Of a stretch of 64,000 nt of DNA, positions 17,516 through 26,195 are shown piece by piece. Under the pieces are notes generated by a model, which did not search any database, was not told the DNA's origin, and was given only the letters and a program-made list of their open reading frames with translations. Source of the stretch: CAYHCE01 sp964355015 (GTDB taxonomy: Bacteria; Cyanobacteriota; Cyanobacteriia; PCC-6307; Cyanobiaceae); assembly GCA_964355015.1 (NCBI GenBank), contig CAYHCE010000005.1:52907-116906 (forward strand). Reading direction: 5' to 3'. Positions within the stretch are counted from its first letter, which is position 1. Every line of letters starts with the position of its first letter. The position numbers and the translations under genes are program-made.

Positions 17516-19986
17516 TTCAAGCGGGCCGCCTCCGCCTGCCGCTGGCGCTGCTCGGCCAGGGCCAGGGCCAGTCCCGGGTGCCGCTGCAGCTCCGGGTCCT
17601 CCGCCAGGATCCGTGCTGCCACCGACCGGGCCCGCTCGAGCACGTCGCCATCGTCGCTGAGGCTGGCCAGGGCCAGATCCGGCAGCCCCGACTGGCGTGT
17701 GCCCAGCACCTGGCCGGGCCCCCGCAGCCGCAGATCCATCTCGGCGATCTCGAAGCCGTCGGACGAGCGCACCAGCAGCTCCAGCCGCTGCTGCGACAGG
17801 GCGTTGCGGCCGTCATTGATCAGCAGGCAGTGGGAGGCCGCGGCCCCCCGTCCCACCCGACCCCGCAGCTGATGCAGCTGGGCCAGCCCGAAGCGGTCCG
17901 CATGTTCGATCACCATCACGCTGGCCTCCGGTACGTCCACCCCCACCTCCACCACGGTGGTGGATACCAGCACATCGCAGCGGCCGTCGTTGAAGGCCTC
18001 GATCGCCGCCTGCTTCTGGGGGCCGGCCATGCGGCCGTGCAGCAGGCCCACCCTCAGGTCCGGAAAGATCTCCTCGCTCAGCTGGCGGTGCACCTCCACA
18101 GCGGAGCGCAGGTCCAGCTTCTCGGACTCCTCCACCAGGGGCAGCACCACATAGGCCTGCTGGCCCAGGGCCACCTGTTCCCGGATCAGCCCATAGGCAT
18201 GGGGGCGTTCGCCCCCCCGCAGCAACCTGGTGCGGATCGGCGTGCGTCCTGGCGGCAGCTCGTCAATCTGGCTCACCTCCAGATCGCCGTGCACCGATAG
18301 CGCCAGGGTGCGGGGAATCGGGGTGGCGGTCATGGTGAGCAGGTGGGGTTGCAGGCCCTTGCCGAGCAACCGATCCCGTTGCCGCACCCCGAAGCGGTGC
18401 TGCTCGTCGACCACCACCAGGCCGAGGCGGACGAACTGGACCGGATCCTCCAGCAGGGCGTGGGTGCCCACCAGCAGCTGCAGCTGGCCGTTGGCCAGGT
18501 CCTGCAGCAACTCACGGCGGCGGCGGGCCGGAGTCGAGCCGGTCAGCAGGGCGGCGCGGATGTGCAGCCTGGGCAGCCACTCGCCGAGCCTGCGGGCGTG
18601 CTGCTCGGCCAGCACCTCGGTGGGGGCCATCAGCGCCCCCTGGCAGCCCGCCTCGATGGCGCTGAGCAGGCTGGCGATCGCCACCACGGTCTTGCCGCTC
18701 CCCACATCCCCCTGCACCAGCCGGGCCATCGGCTGGTCCCGCTCGAGATCGGTGCGGATCTCCGCCAGCACCCGACGCTGGGCCGCGGTGAGCGGAAAGG
18801 GCAGAAGCTCCAGGAAAGCCCCCACCAGGCTCGGCTGGCCCGGTGGCAGCCGCAGCGGCGGCGCGGGGCGCTGGGCCAGCTGGCGGCGCCGCTGCAGCAG
18901 ACCGATCTGCAGCAGCAGGAGTTCGTCGAACACCAGCCGATGGCGGCTGGCGCTCAGTCGCTCCCGATCGGCCGGGTCGTGGATGCCGCGCAGCGCCGTA
19001 GGCAGGTCCGGCAGCCGTTCCCGTTGGCGCAGGGCCGGCGGCAGCGGATCGTCCCAGCCCGTCACGGCCGATAGGACCGCCTGCATCGCCTGGCGCAGCC
19101 GGTCCGCGGTCAGCCCCTCAGTGAGGCCATAGACCGGCAGCAGGCGGCCGATCTGGCGCGACTGCACCGGAGCGTTCGGACTCTCCAGCACCTCCAGCAG
19201 CGGGTCCTGGAAGGCAGGCCCCCAGGGGGTGTCCCGCACCAGTCCGCTGGCCGCCACGGTGCAGCCGGGCGGGAACTGACGCTGCTGGGCCTTGAGCCAC
19301 CCCGGCGAGCTGAAGCGCCTGCCGGCGAAGAACTTACTGACTCGCAGCCTGCCGCTGACGTCCTGCAGCTGCAGCTCGAGGATGGCCAGCTGAGGGTTAC
19401 GCGGGCTGGCGAAGGCGTGGCTGCGGCGCACGCTGGCCACGATCGTGGCCGTCTGGCCGGGAACCAGCTCGCCGATGCGCACCAGGTTGGCGTAGTCGAG
19501 ATAGTCACGCGGGTAGTGGCGCAGCAGATCACGGGCCAGGTACAGACCCAGGCCCGCCAGGCGGGTGGCGGTCTTCGGGCCGATGCCCCGGACCTCGGCC
19601 AGGGGCGTGTCGGGCCTGATCGTCTCGGCCTGGGGGGGGGCGGCCGGCGCCGGGGCCTGCAATCGCAACCGCGGCGGTCCGGCCGGTGCCGGCGGATCCA
19701 GAGAACGGCGCAGGCCGTGCAGCCGTTCGCGGCAGCGCCGCACCAGGCTCTGGCGACCCTCCAGGCTGAGCTCCCCGTAGCGGGCGAACCCATCGGCCAG
19801 CTCGATCAGCTGGCGGGGCAACTCGGCTGGCTGCACCGACAGCTCCGCCGGGGGCTGGCGGCAGCTCCTCTCCAGGAAGACGCTGAACCGCTCCCGCCGT
19901 CCCTGCAGATCCTGGAAACCACGGTCCACTTCCAGCTGCAGGGCCTGCTGCAGGGTGGCCAGCCACTGCCGCAACGCGGCAGCCAT
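17512..19986 (-). CDS. recG: ATP-dependent DNA helicase RecG
   Basis: Remodels stalled replication forks and Holliday junctions. The protein has an N-terminal helical extension typical of cyanobacterial RecG, a helix-hairpin-like segment (LAEVRGIGPKTATRLAGLGL) and the OB-fold wedge (ELVPGQTATIVASVRRSH). The helicase domains carry Walker A GDVGSGKT, DEQHRFGVRQRD, TATPIPRT and the C-terminal QLRGRVGRGA. The chosen ATG at 19986 (MAAALRQWLATLQQ) starts just after the upstream gene's stop and gives 824 residues. An upstream start at 20034 would overlap that gene by 43 bases. Confidence 0.95.
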   Translation of the reverse strand: MAAALRQWLATLQQALQLEVDRGFQDLQGRRERFSVFLERSCRQPPAELSVQPAELPRQLIELADGFARYGELSLEGRQSLVRRCRERLHGLRRSLDPPAPAGPPRLRLQAPAPAAPPQAETIRPDTPLAEVRGIGPKTATRLAGLGLYLARDLLRHYPRDYLDYANLVRIGELVPGQTATIVASVRRSHAFASPRNPQLAILELQLQDVSGRLRVSKFFAGRRFSSPGWLKAQQRQFPPGCTVAASGLVRDTPWGPAFQDPLLEVLESPNAPVQSRQIGRLLPVYGLTEGLTADRLRQAMQAVLSAVTGWDDPLPPALRQRERLPDLPTALRGIHDPADRERLSASRHRLVFDELLLLQIGLLQRRRQLAQRPAPPLRLPPGQPSLVGAFLELLPFPLTAAQRRVLAEIRTDLERDQPMARLVQGDVGSGKTVVAIASLLSAIEAGCQGALMAPTEVLAEQHARRLGEWLPRLHIRAALLTGSTPARRRRELLQDLANGQLQLLVGTHALLEDPVQFVRLGLVVVDEQHRFGVRQRDRLLGKGLQPHLLTMTATPIPRTLALSVHGDLEVSQIDELPPGRTPIRTRLLRGGERPHAYGLIREQVALGQQAYVVLPLVEESEKLDLRSAVEVHRQLSEEIFPDLRVGLLHGRMAGPQKQAAIEAFNDGRCDVLVSTTVVEVGVDVPEASVMVIEHADRFGLAQLHQLRGRVGRGAAASHCLLINDGRNALSQQRLELLVRSSDGFEIAEMDLRLRGPGQVLGTRQSGLPDLALASLSDDGDVLERARSVAARILAEDPELQRHPGLALALAEQRQRQAEAARLN

Positions 19987-19991
19987 CGGGC

Positions 19992-21314
19992 TCAGGGAGG
20001 GGTCGGTGGGGTGGATCGGCTGTCCTGCAACCACTGCTGCTCCGCCTCCAGGGACCGGGCCCGCCGCTGCCAGTGGCGGTACTGCTGCGCCATTTTGCGC
20101 ACCTCTGCCCGCCGCCGCTCCAACCGACGGCGACAGGTGCGCAGCCGGGGCTTGACATACTCCAGGTCACCTGGGCGGAGCAGCAGTCCATGGGCGTCCA
20201 GCTGGCCGGTTCCGCCCTCCGGCCCGTACGGCAGGCTGAGACGCAGCAGGTTGACCGGCGCGGGCAGGGCCTCGATCTGGCCCTGCAACACCGCATCCAG
20301 CAGGCTCACCGGCAGCAGACCACGGGTCAGTCCCAGCCGCATCAGATCGAGATTGATGGCGTGGGAGAGGTTCCGCAGGCGCCGCTGCAGGGCCAGGTCG
20401 AGGGCCTCCCACCACTGCAGCAGCTGGAGGGGCTGGCCCGGCAGCAAGGAGGGGTCACGCTCGCCTCCCCGCTCCTGGGTCAGGGGCGGTGTCGCTCCGC
20501 CCGGTCGCTGCTGGCGGGAACCTGGCTGGCGGGAACCTGTCTGCCGGTCCAAGCTGGCGGAGGCCATGGCCAGGAGCGTCTGCAGCACGTCGGCCGGGTC
20601 GCCGCTGCGAGGGGTCCGCGCCAGGTCGCGATCCTGCCGGCTCCCGTCCCAGCTCTCGCTGTCATCGCCGTCGTCCAGGTCGTCGTCGTCTTCCTCCTCC
20701 TCGACCCCATCGATCCCCTCTCCAGCGCCCTCGTCGGCAGATCCGGTCAGGGCAGTGAGCCCCGCCAGACCCGGCAGGCCGCCGGCAAACAGCTCGGCGG
20801 AGAGGGGCAGGGCCAGGTCGAGATGCACGGAGCCGGCAGGGTCGGGTCCCGCCAGGGAGCCCTCAGCCTCCTCGCCCTCCTCCTCTTCATCCGGCTCCCC
20901 GTCCTGCTCAGGCTCCTCGTCAACGTCGGGTCCGCCGCGGACGGAGCGTGTGAGGGCGGCAAACATCCGGCTCTGCTCCTGGCGCCGCTGCCGCAGGCGT
21001 TCCGCCTGAACCTGGCGGGCCAGCACGACCAGCTGCTCCAGGGTCAGCAGACAGCCGCAGCGATGGACCAGGAGCGCCAGTCGCCCCTGCAGCGCCTGGC
21101 GCTCGCTGCTGTCTAGGGACCCGTAGTGCTCGGGAAGCATCTGGGTGGCCAGATGGAAGACGGCCTGCTGCACGGCCGGCAGCAGCTCCTCCCGCAGGAC
21201 CTGCAGGTAGAGCGCCAGGTCGTGGTACAGGTCCTTGTGGCCCTGCCTGAGGCGCAGGCTGATGCGCTCCAGATGGCCCCGGGCCTCTGTCAACGCGGTG
21301 GCGCTGGATTCCAA
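19992..21314 (-). CDS. Conserved-looking protein with acidic linker, unknown function
   Basis: Not recognised by family. About 440 residues. The N-terminal part is helical and well structured (HLERISLRLRQGHKDLYHDLALYLQVLREELLPAVQQ...). A strongly acidic stretch follows around residues 140-160 (DVDEEPEQDGEPDEEEEGEE) and a second near 200-215. The C-terminal part (roughly 290-440) is again ordered, with LRNLSHAINLDLMRLGLTRGLLP and a basic coiled-coil-like end. No membrane segments or catalytic motifs are visible. There is no ATG in a good place; TTG at 21314 or 21293 is the likely start, and the frame to 21425 would run into tsf. It lies immediately upstream of recG, so it may be cotranscribed with it. 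Confidence 0.65.
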   Translation of the reverse strand: MESSATALTEARGHLERISLRLRQGHKDLYHDLALYLQVLREELLPAVQQAVFHLATQMLPEHYGSLDSSERQALQGRLALLVHRCGCLLTLEQLVVLARQVQAERLRQRRQEQSRMFAALTRSVRGGPDVDEEPEQDGEPDEEEEGEEAEGSLAGPDPAGSVHLDLALPLSAELFAGGLPGLAGLTALTGSADEGAGEGIDGVEEEEDDDDLDDGDDSESWDGSRQDRDLARTPRSGDPADVLQTLLAMASASLDRQTGSRQPGSRQQRPGGATPPLTQERGGERDPSLLPGQPLQLLQWWEALDLALQRRLRNLSHAINLDLMRLGLTRGLLPVSLLDAVLQGQIEALPAPVNLLRLSLPYGPEGGTGQLDAHGLLLRPGDLEYVKPRLRTCRRRLERRRAEVRKMAQQYRHWQRRARSLEAEQQWLQDSRSTPPTPP

Positions 21315-21354
21315 GGCCCTGGGGCGGAGGGAAGGGTTCGAACCCCTGCGGCGC

Positions 21355-22017
21355 TCAAGCCGCCTTGCCGGTGATCGCGGCCACCTCGGCGGCGAAGTCG
21401 GTCTGCTCCACCTCGATGCCCTCACCGAGGGTGTAGCGGGTGAAGCGGCGCACCTGGATGTTCTCGCCGATCTTGCCGGCCACCTGCTTGACCAGCTCGG
21501 CCAGGGTGATGGAGCTGTCCTTGATGAAGGGCTGCTCCAGCAGGGCCAGCTCCTTGAGCCGCTTGGCGATCCGCCCTTCGACGATCTTCTCCTTCATCTT
21601 TTCGGGCTTGCCGGAGAGGTCGTCGCGGCCCATCTCGATCACCTTCTCACGCTCGGCCACCGACGCGGGGATCTCCTCCACGCTGACGTACTCGACATTG
21701 GGGCAGGCGGCGATCTGCATCGCCACGTTGCGGAGCAGCTCCTGGAACAGGTCGCCGCGGGCGACGAAATCGGTTTCGCAGTTCACCTCCACCAGCACAC
21801 CCACCCGGGCACCGGTGTGGATGTAGCTACCGATCGACCCTTCAGCAGCGGTGCGGCCCGCCTTCTTCTCGGCGGTGGCGATGCCCTTCTGGCGAAGCCA
21901 TTCGGCCGCCTTGGCCATATCGGCGCCCGATTCGGTGAGGGCCTTCTTGCAATCCATCATGCCTGCGCCGGTTTTCTCGCGCAGTTCCTTGACGAGCTTC
22001 GCCGAGATCTCAGCCAT
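21355..22017 (-). CDS. tsf: Translation elongation factor Ts
   Basis: Nucleotide exchange factor for EF-Tu. The 220-residue protein starts MAEISAKLVKELREKTGAGM, followed by MDCKKALTESGADMAKA, the conserved UBA-like N-terminus. It continues with the EF-Tu-contacting TDFVARGD and ends with the core domain only, the short form usual in cyanobacteria. It follows rpsB by 77 bases on the same strand, the classic rpsB-tsf operon order. A GAGCC-CGG-GGCTC hairpin over the rpsB stop may modulate the balance between the two. Secure. Confidence 0.97.
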   Translation of the reverse strand: MAEISAKLVKELREKTGAGMMDCKKALTESGADMAKAAEWLRQKGIATAEKKAGRTAAEGSIGSYIHTGARVGVLVEVNCETDFVARGDLFQELLRNVAMQIAACPNVEYVSVEEIPASVAEREKVIEMGRDDLSGKPEKMKEKIVEGRIAKRLKELALLEQPFIKDSSITLAELVKQVAGKIGENIQVRRFTRYTLGEGIEVEQTDFAAEVAAITGKAA

Positions 22018-22094
22018 GGGTGGAGGGGAAGAGGAGGGAAAGGGTGAACGGAGACGGAGGGGGGAAGGATCCGCGGGGCGGGCGAGCCCGGGGC

Positions 22095-22820
22095 TCAGCC
22101 CTCCTCGTCTTCGGCATGGCCGCCGCGCTGCTCCTGGCTGCCGTGACGACCCTCGTTGATGGCGTCGGCGAGGCGTCCCAGCACGAGCTGCACCGAACGA
22201 ACGGCGTCGTCATTGCAGGGGATGGGCACATCGGCCAGGTCGGGGTCGCAGTTGGTGTCGAGCATCGACACCAGGGGGATGTCGAGCTTGCGGCACTCCA
22301 GCACCGCGTTGGTCTCCCGGCGCTGATCCACCAGCACCACCACATCGGGCAGGCGCCGCATGTTCTTGAGGCCGCCGAGGTACTTCTGGAGACGTTCCAG
22401 CTCGCGGCGCAGCACGGCGGCTTCCTTCTTCGGCCGCATGGCGATGGCTCCCGAGGATTCCATCCGCTCAAGATCCTTGAGGCGGTCGATGCGGGCTCGC
22501 ATCGTGCTCCAGTTGGTGAGCATGCCGCCCAGCCAGCGCTGATTCACATAGGCGGCGCCACAGCGGGTGGCTTCCAGGGCGATCACCTCGGAGGCCTGTT
22601 TCTTGGTGCCCACGAAGAGGAAACGCTTGCCGGCGCGCGAGGCGTTGCGGGTCCACTTGTAGGCGTTGTTCATGCAGACGGCGGTCTGCACGAGGTCGAT
22701 GATGTGAACCCCGTTGCGCGCGCAGTAGATGTAGCGCGACATCTTCGGATTCCAGCGGCGCGTCTGGTGCCCGAAGTGGGCACCCGCCTCCATCATCTCG
22801 GCGAGAGTTACGACAGCCAT
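22095..22820 (-). CDS. rpsB: 30S ribosomal protein S2
   Basis: Small-subunit ribosomal protein that bridges S1 and the 30S head. The 241-residue protein begins MAVVTLAEMMEAGAHFGHQT and shows RRWNPKMSRYIYCARNGVHI, FVGTKKQASEVIALEA and the VNQRWLGGMLTNW motif, all diagnostic. A normal C-terminus is followed by a short acidic tail. The start at 22820 is unambiguous. tsf follows downstream, and the glycosyltransferase lies upstream across about 155 bases that should hold the promoter. No clear promoter hexamers stand out by eye. Secure. Confidence 0.98.
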   Translation of the reverse strand: MAVVTLAEMMEAGAHFGHQTRRWNPKMSRYIYCARNGVHIIDLVQTAVCMNNAYKWTRNASRAGKRFLFVGTKKQASEVIALEATRCGAAYVNQRWLGGMLTNWSTMRARIDRLKDLERMESSGAIAMRPKKEAAVLRRELERLQKYLGGLKNMRRLPDVVVLVDQRRETNAVLECRKLDIPLVSMLDTNCDPDLADVPIPCNDDAVRSVQLVLGRLADAINEGRHGSQEQRGGHAEDEEG

Positions 22821-22977
22821 GGGTTACGTGGGTTTCGGGTTCGCCTCCACCTGCCAGGGATCAGAACGGAGTGTCTCGGGAAAAGAGGCACCGGGATCGT
22901 CTGAGCACCCGAAACGGACAAGTGTGCGGTTTGAAGGGACGTCTCAAGCTACCAAACGGCCCTGCGCCACCCGGGCG

Positions 22978-23910
22978 TCAGCGCAGGCCTTCGGCCCGGG
23001 CTTCGCGGAACAGGGCCCGCACCCCCAGCCGGTTCAGTGGCAACCGCAGCAGTTCCATGGCCAGGGCGGTGTGGCCTCGGCGGATCAGCCAGGCCAGCAG
23101 CGGCCGCAGGCTGCGCTCGTTCAGCAGGCCGCCGACGGTGAGCAGTTCCCAGAGCAGGCGGTGCAGCCAGGTGAACTGAATGATGAAGCGCACCCGGCGG
23201 GTGGGGTGCTTGCGGTAGAAGACCAGCCCCATCCGGGCCCGTTCCTGCTCGATCCGCACCAGATCCGGCACCTGCTCCAGGCTGAGGGCAGGATGCCAGT
23301 GGTAGCCCACGGCGGCAGGACAGCGCACCAGCTCCACACCCATCCGCCGCAGTCGCTCACCGAGTTCCAGGTCTTCCCAGCCGTAGAGCCGGAAGCCCGT
23401 GTCGAACAGGCCCGCGCGTTCGAGCACCTGCCGGTCGATCGCCACGTTGCCGGTGGCGAAGTAGGCCCACGACAGATCGCTGAGCTTGTGGGGCTCGCTG
23501 GTGGGATCCTCGAAATTGCTGGTGTTGATCACCGCTCCGTAGGTGAAGCAGAGGCGCGTTCCCGTCCGCTGCCAGTAGCCATCGAGGGCGCGGGCGTGCT
23601 CGATCAGGAACTGGTCGGTGACCACCAGGTCGCTGTCGATGAAGATGATCACGTCACCGAGGGCGTGCTCCACGCCGCGGTTGCGCCCCTCGGCGGGGCC
23701 TCCATGGTCCTGCTCGATCAGCCGCACATGGGGGTAGCGAGCCGCTTCCTGCCGCAGCCAGTCGGCGGTGCCGTCGGTGGAGCCGTCGTCCACCACCACC
23801 ACCTCGTAGGCCTCAAGCGGGGCTTCGAACTGCTGGTTCTCCAGTGCCCGCAGAGCCTTCTCCAGGATCGGCCGGCGGTTGTAGGTGGGAATGACGACGC
23901 TCGGGAACAT
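22978..23910 (-). CDS. Family 2 glycosyltransferase
   Basis: Transfers a sugar from a nucleotide-sugar donor to an unknown acceptor. The 310-residue protein starts MFPSVVIPTYNRRPILEKAL, the GT2 N-terminal strand. VVVDDGSTDGT is the nucleotide-binding loop, FIDSDLVV holds the metal-binding DxD-like motif, and WEDLELGERLRRMG is the catalytic-base region typical of GT-A enzymes with a galactosyltransferase-type C-terminal part. No membrane segment. The open frame runs upstream to 24003 across the terminator hairpin of the preceding gene, so the internal ATG is preferred. Acceptor and sugar cannot be read from the sequence. Confidence 0.88.
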   Translation of the reverse strand: MFPSVVIPTYNRRPILEKALRALENQQFEAPLEAYEVVVVDDGSTDGTADWLRQEAARYPHVRLIEQDHGGPAEGRNRGVEHALGDVIIFIDSDLVVTDQFLIEHARALDGYWQRTGTRLCFTYGAVINTSNFEDPTSEPHKLSDLSWAYFATGNVAIDRQVLERAGLFDTGFRLYGWEDLELGERLRRMGVELVRCPAAVGYHWHPALSLEQVPDLVRIEQERARMGLVFYRKHPTRRVRFIIQFTWLHRLLWELLTVGGLLNERSLRPLLAWLIRRGHTALAMELLRLPLNRLGVRALFREARAEGLR

Positions 23911-23974
23911 GGCGCGATGGCCGGGCAGGGGGAGCAACGAGAGCCAGGGGGAGCGGAGGTAAAAACGTGGAGGC

Positions 23975-24001
23975 AAAAAAAGGGGATCCCTCGGGATCCC
24001 C
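23975..24001 (-). terminator. Rho-independent terminator after the 51-residue basic protein
   Basis: On the minus strand GGGGATC, a six-base loop and GATCCCC are followed directly by seven T residues. This is the best-formed intrinsic terminator in the window. It sits 40 bases after the stop of the small gene at 24041. Confidence 0.8.
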
Positions 24002-24040
24002 ACGCCAGGCCATCAGGAACGGGCGACGGATCGTCGCGGC

Positions 24041-24196
24041 TCAGTCGGCGGCACCACCGTTGTTCGCAGTGCCGGTCACGCCGTTGCCGGCGCCTTCACC
24101 ACGGCCGTCGTTGCGCAGCTTGCGCTTCTTGAACTTGCGGGCGTAGGCGCGGTTGCGTTCCTGCTTTTCCTTCTTGAGGTTCCTGCGTTTGGACAT
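24041..24196 (-). CDS. 51-residue highly basic protein, unknown function
   Basis: A short gene. The product begins MSKRRNLKKEKQERNRAYAR and continues KFKKRKLRND, so the first 30 residues are more than half Lys and Arg. They are followed by a Gly/Asn/Ala-rich tail ending GGAAD. It has an ATG start, a TGA stop and GC-rich third positions like its neighbours, and it is closed by a strong intrinsic terminator, which supports a real transcript. The charge suggests RNA or ribosome binding; that is inference only. I have a general impression that similar short proteins occur in marine and freshwater picocyanobacteria, but I cannot name a family. Confidence 0.75.
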   Translation of the reverse strand: MSKRRNLKKEKQERNRAYARKFKKRKLRNDGRGEGAGNGVTGTANNGGAAD

Positions 24197-24262
24197 CGAG
24201 TGCCGTGGGCTTGGGAGAGAGCCTCCACCCTACTGAACCGAGGCAGTGGCGACCGTACCGCC

Positions 24263-24982
24263 TCAGTGGGCCTCCAGCAGGTGCTCGGCGCCCCAGAGTC
24301 GATCGCCCTCCCCCGGCTCGACAATCCGGCCGTCCTCCATGCGCACCACCCGATCGGCCAGATCGAGGATGCGGGGATCGTGGGTCACCATCAGCACCGA
24401 GCAGCTCTGTTCCTTGGCCAGCCGCTGCAGCAGTTCCACCACTTCGCGGCCCGTGCGGCTGTCGAGGGCGGCGGTGGGTTCGTCGGCAAGCAGCAGGCGC
24501 GGCCGGGCGGCCAGGGCCCGGGCAATCGCCACCCGCTGCTTCTGTCCACCGGAGAGGTCGTGGGGAAGCTTGTGCAGCTGGTCGCCGAGGCCCACCGCCC
24601 GCAGCCATTCCCGCGCCTGGTCCCGGCGGGCGCGGTAGCTGAACCCGTCGAGCAGGTCGGAGCCCATCTGAACGTTCTGCTCGGCGCTGAGGCAGCGCAG
24701 CAGATTGTGTCCCTGGAAGATCATCCCGATCGAGCGCCGCAGCTGCTGGCGGGTGCGGCGGCTCGATCCGTTCAGCTCCTCCCCCAGCACCCGGATCTGC
24801 CCCTCCTGCACCTGGCGCAGTGCCCCCACCAGGGTGAGCAGGGTGGTCTTGCCGCAGCCGGAGGGTCCGGTGAGCAGCACCACCTCACCGGCGGACACCT
24901 CCAGATTCACTCCCTGGAGCACCCCACGCCGCATCGCCCCGCGGCCGAACCAGTGGCTGAGTCCGCGAACCTGGATCGTCAT
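24263..24982 (-). CDS. devA: DevA-family ABC transporter ATP-binding protein
   Basis: ATPase of a DevBCA/MacAB-type exporter. The 239-residue protein starts MTIQVRGLSHWFGRGAMRRG. It has Walker A GPSGCGKTT, the signature LSGGQKQRV, Walker B LLLADEPTAALD and the switch region VMVTHDPRILDLADRVVRMEDG. The start at 24982 follows the devC stop by 25 bases; an upstream in-frame start at 25033 would overlap devC. In filamentous cyanobacteria DevBCA exports heterocyst glycolipids; this organism looks unicellular, so its cargo is probably different and unknown. Cotranscribed with devC and devB. Confidence 0.9.
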   Translation of the reverse strand: MTIQVRGLSHWFGRGAMRRGVLQGVNLEVSAGEVVLLTGPSGCGKTTLLTLVGALRQVQEGQIRVLGEELNGSSRRTRQQLRRSIGMIFQGHNLLRCLSAEQNVQMGSDLLDGFSYRARRDQAREWLRAVGLGDQLHKLPHDLSGGQKQRVAIARALAARPRLLLADEPTAALDSRTGREVVELLQRLAKEQSCSVLMVTHDPRILDLADRVVRMEDGRIVEPGEGDRLWGAEHLLEAH

Positions 24983-25007
24983 GGGCGTCGCACCGGCGAG
25001 GGGGAGG

Positions 25008-26195
25008 TCAGAAGATCTCGGCGGGATCGGCATCCCCCAGGCGCCGCATCGCCAACGCGGCGGAGCCCATGCACATGATCAGGATCAGGGCGAACACCAG
25101 GACAGCCCTCTCCGTGTTCATGCCCACCGGCAGGCTTGTGGAGTTGCGCACGAGCAGGTAGAGCCCCTGGCCGGCGGCGTAGGCCGGCAGGTAGCCCAGC
25201 ACCGCCAGCAGCAGACCCTCCCTCGCCACGACCCCGAGCAGGGTGGGGAGGCGATAGCCCATCGCCATCAGCGTGGCGTACTCCGGCAGGTGATCGCTGA
25301 CATCGGAGTAGAGGATCTGGTAGACGATCACGCAGCCCACCACGAAGCCCATGGCGGCACCGAGGGTGAAGATGAAACCGATGGCCGTGCTGCTGCGCCA
25401 GTAGTCCTTTTCGAAGTCGATGAAGCCGGCCTTGGTGTACACCCGCACATCCTTCGGCAGATGGGCCTGAAGGCGCTGCATCACAGCAGCGGGATCGGAT
25501 CCCGGCCGCAGCCGGATCAGTCCCACCTCGATGCTGCCGGCCGGTGTGTTGGGGAGCAGATGCAGGAAGGTTTCGCTGCTGGTCAGCACGTTGCCATCGG
25601 CCCCGAACGAAGCACCCAGCGATACCAGCCCCGCCACCCGCACCCGCTTGCCGCCGATCTCGCTCTCCACCGTTCGTCCCTGGCGGAACCATTCCGCCAC
25701 CGGCCCGAACTCGGCCCGTGACTGCTGGTCGAACAGCACCCGCCCCCGTTCGCTCAGCACCCGGGCCTTGGCGGCCAGGGAGGGATCGGTGAACAGGGGA
25801 TCGCCCGGCTCGAATCCCAGGGCCAGGATCGAGCGGGTCGCCCGGTTTTGCGGATTCCGCCAGAGCAGCAGGTTCCAGTGCACCGGCGTGACCCCCGCCA
25901 CGTCGGGATCGGCCAGGGTCTGCACGAGCCGGCGGCGGGGAAAGCCGGCCATGCTCACCGAACTGGTGGAGCGAGGGCTCAGCAGCACCAGATCGGTATC
26001 GAAGAGCTTGTGAATCGTGACGCTGGCATCGAACAGTCCGTCGCGGAAGCCGAACTGCATGAACATCAGGATGCCGGCGAAACTGATCCCGGCCAGAGCC
26101 ACCGCCAAACGCACCGGCTGACGGGTGAGCAGCAGCCACGCCAGCGGGATGCGCCGCCAGCTCCAGAGTGCGGCGAATCCGGGAGTGGGGCTCAC
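25008..26195 (-). CDS. devC: DevC-family ABC transporter permease
   Basis: Membrane component of the DevBCA exporter. The 395-residue protein has an N-terminal membrane segment (LAVALAGISFAGILMFMQFGFRDGLFD), a large periplasmic part of about 200 residues, and three C-terminal membrane segments around GFIFTLGAAMGFVVGCVIVY, YRLPTLLGVVAREGLLLAVL and AVLVFALILIMCMGSAALAM. This is the FtsX/MacB layout. The motif LVLLSPRSTSSVSMAGFPRR is strongly reminiscent of DevC. The ATG at 26195 overlaps the devB stop by ATGA. Confidence 0.92.
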   Translation of the reverse strand: MSPTPGFAALWSWRRIPLAWLLLTRQPVRLAVALAGISFAGILMFMQFGFRDGLFDASVTIHKLFDTDLVLLSPRSTSSVSMAGFPRRRLVQTLADPDVAGVTPVHWNLLLWRNPQNRATRSILALGFEPGDPLFTDPSLAAKARVLSERGRVLFDQQSRAEFGPVAEWFRQGRTVESEIGGKRVRVAGLVSLGASFGADGNVLTSSETFLHLLPNTPAGSIEVGLIRLRPGSDPAAVMQRLQAHLPKDVRVYTKAGFIDFEKDYWRSSTAIGFIFTLGAAMGFVVGCVIVYQILYSDVSDHLPEYATLMAMGYRLPTLLGVVAREGLLLAVLGYLPAYAAGQGLYLLVRNSTSLPVGMNTERAVLVFALILIMCMGSAALAMRRLGDADPAEIF

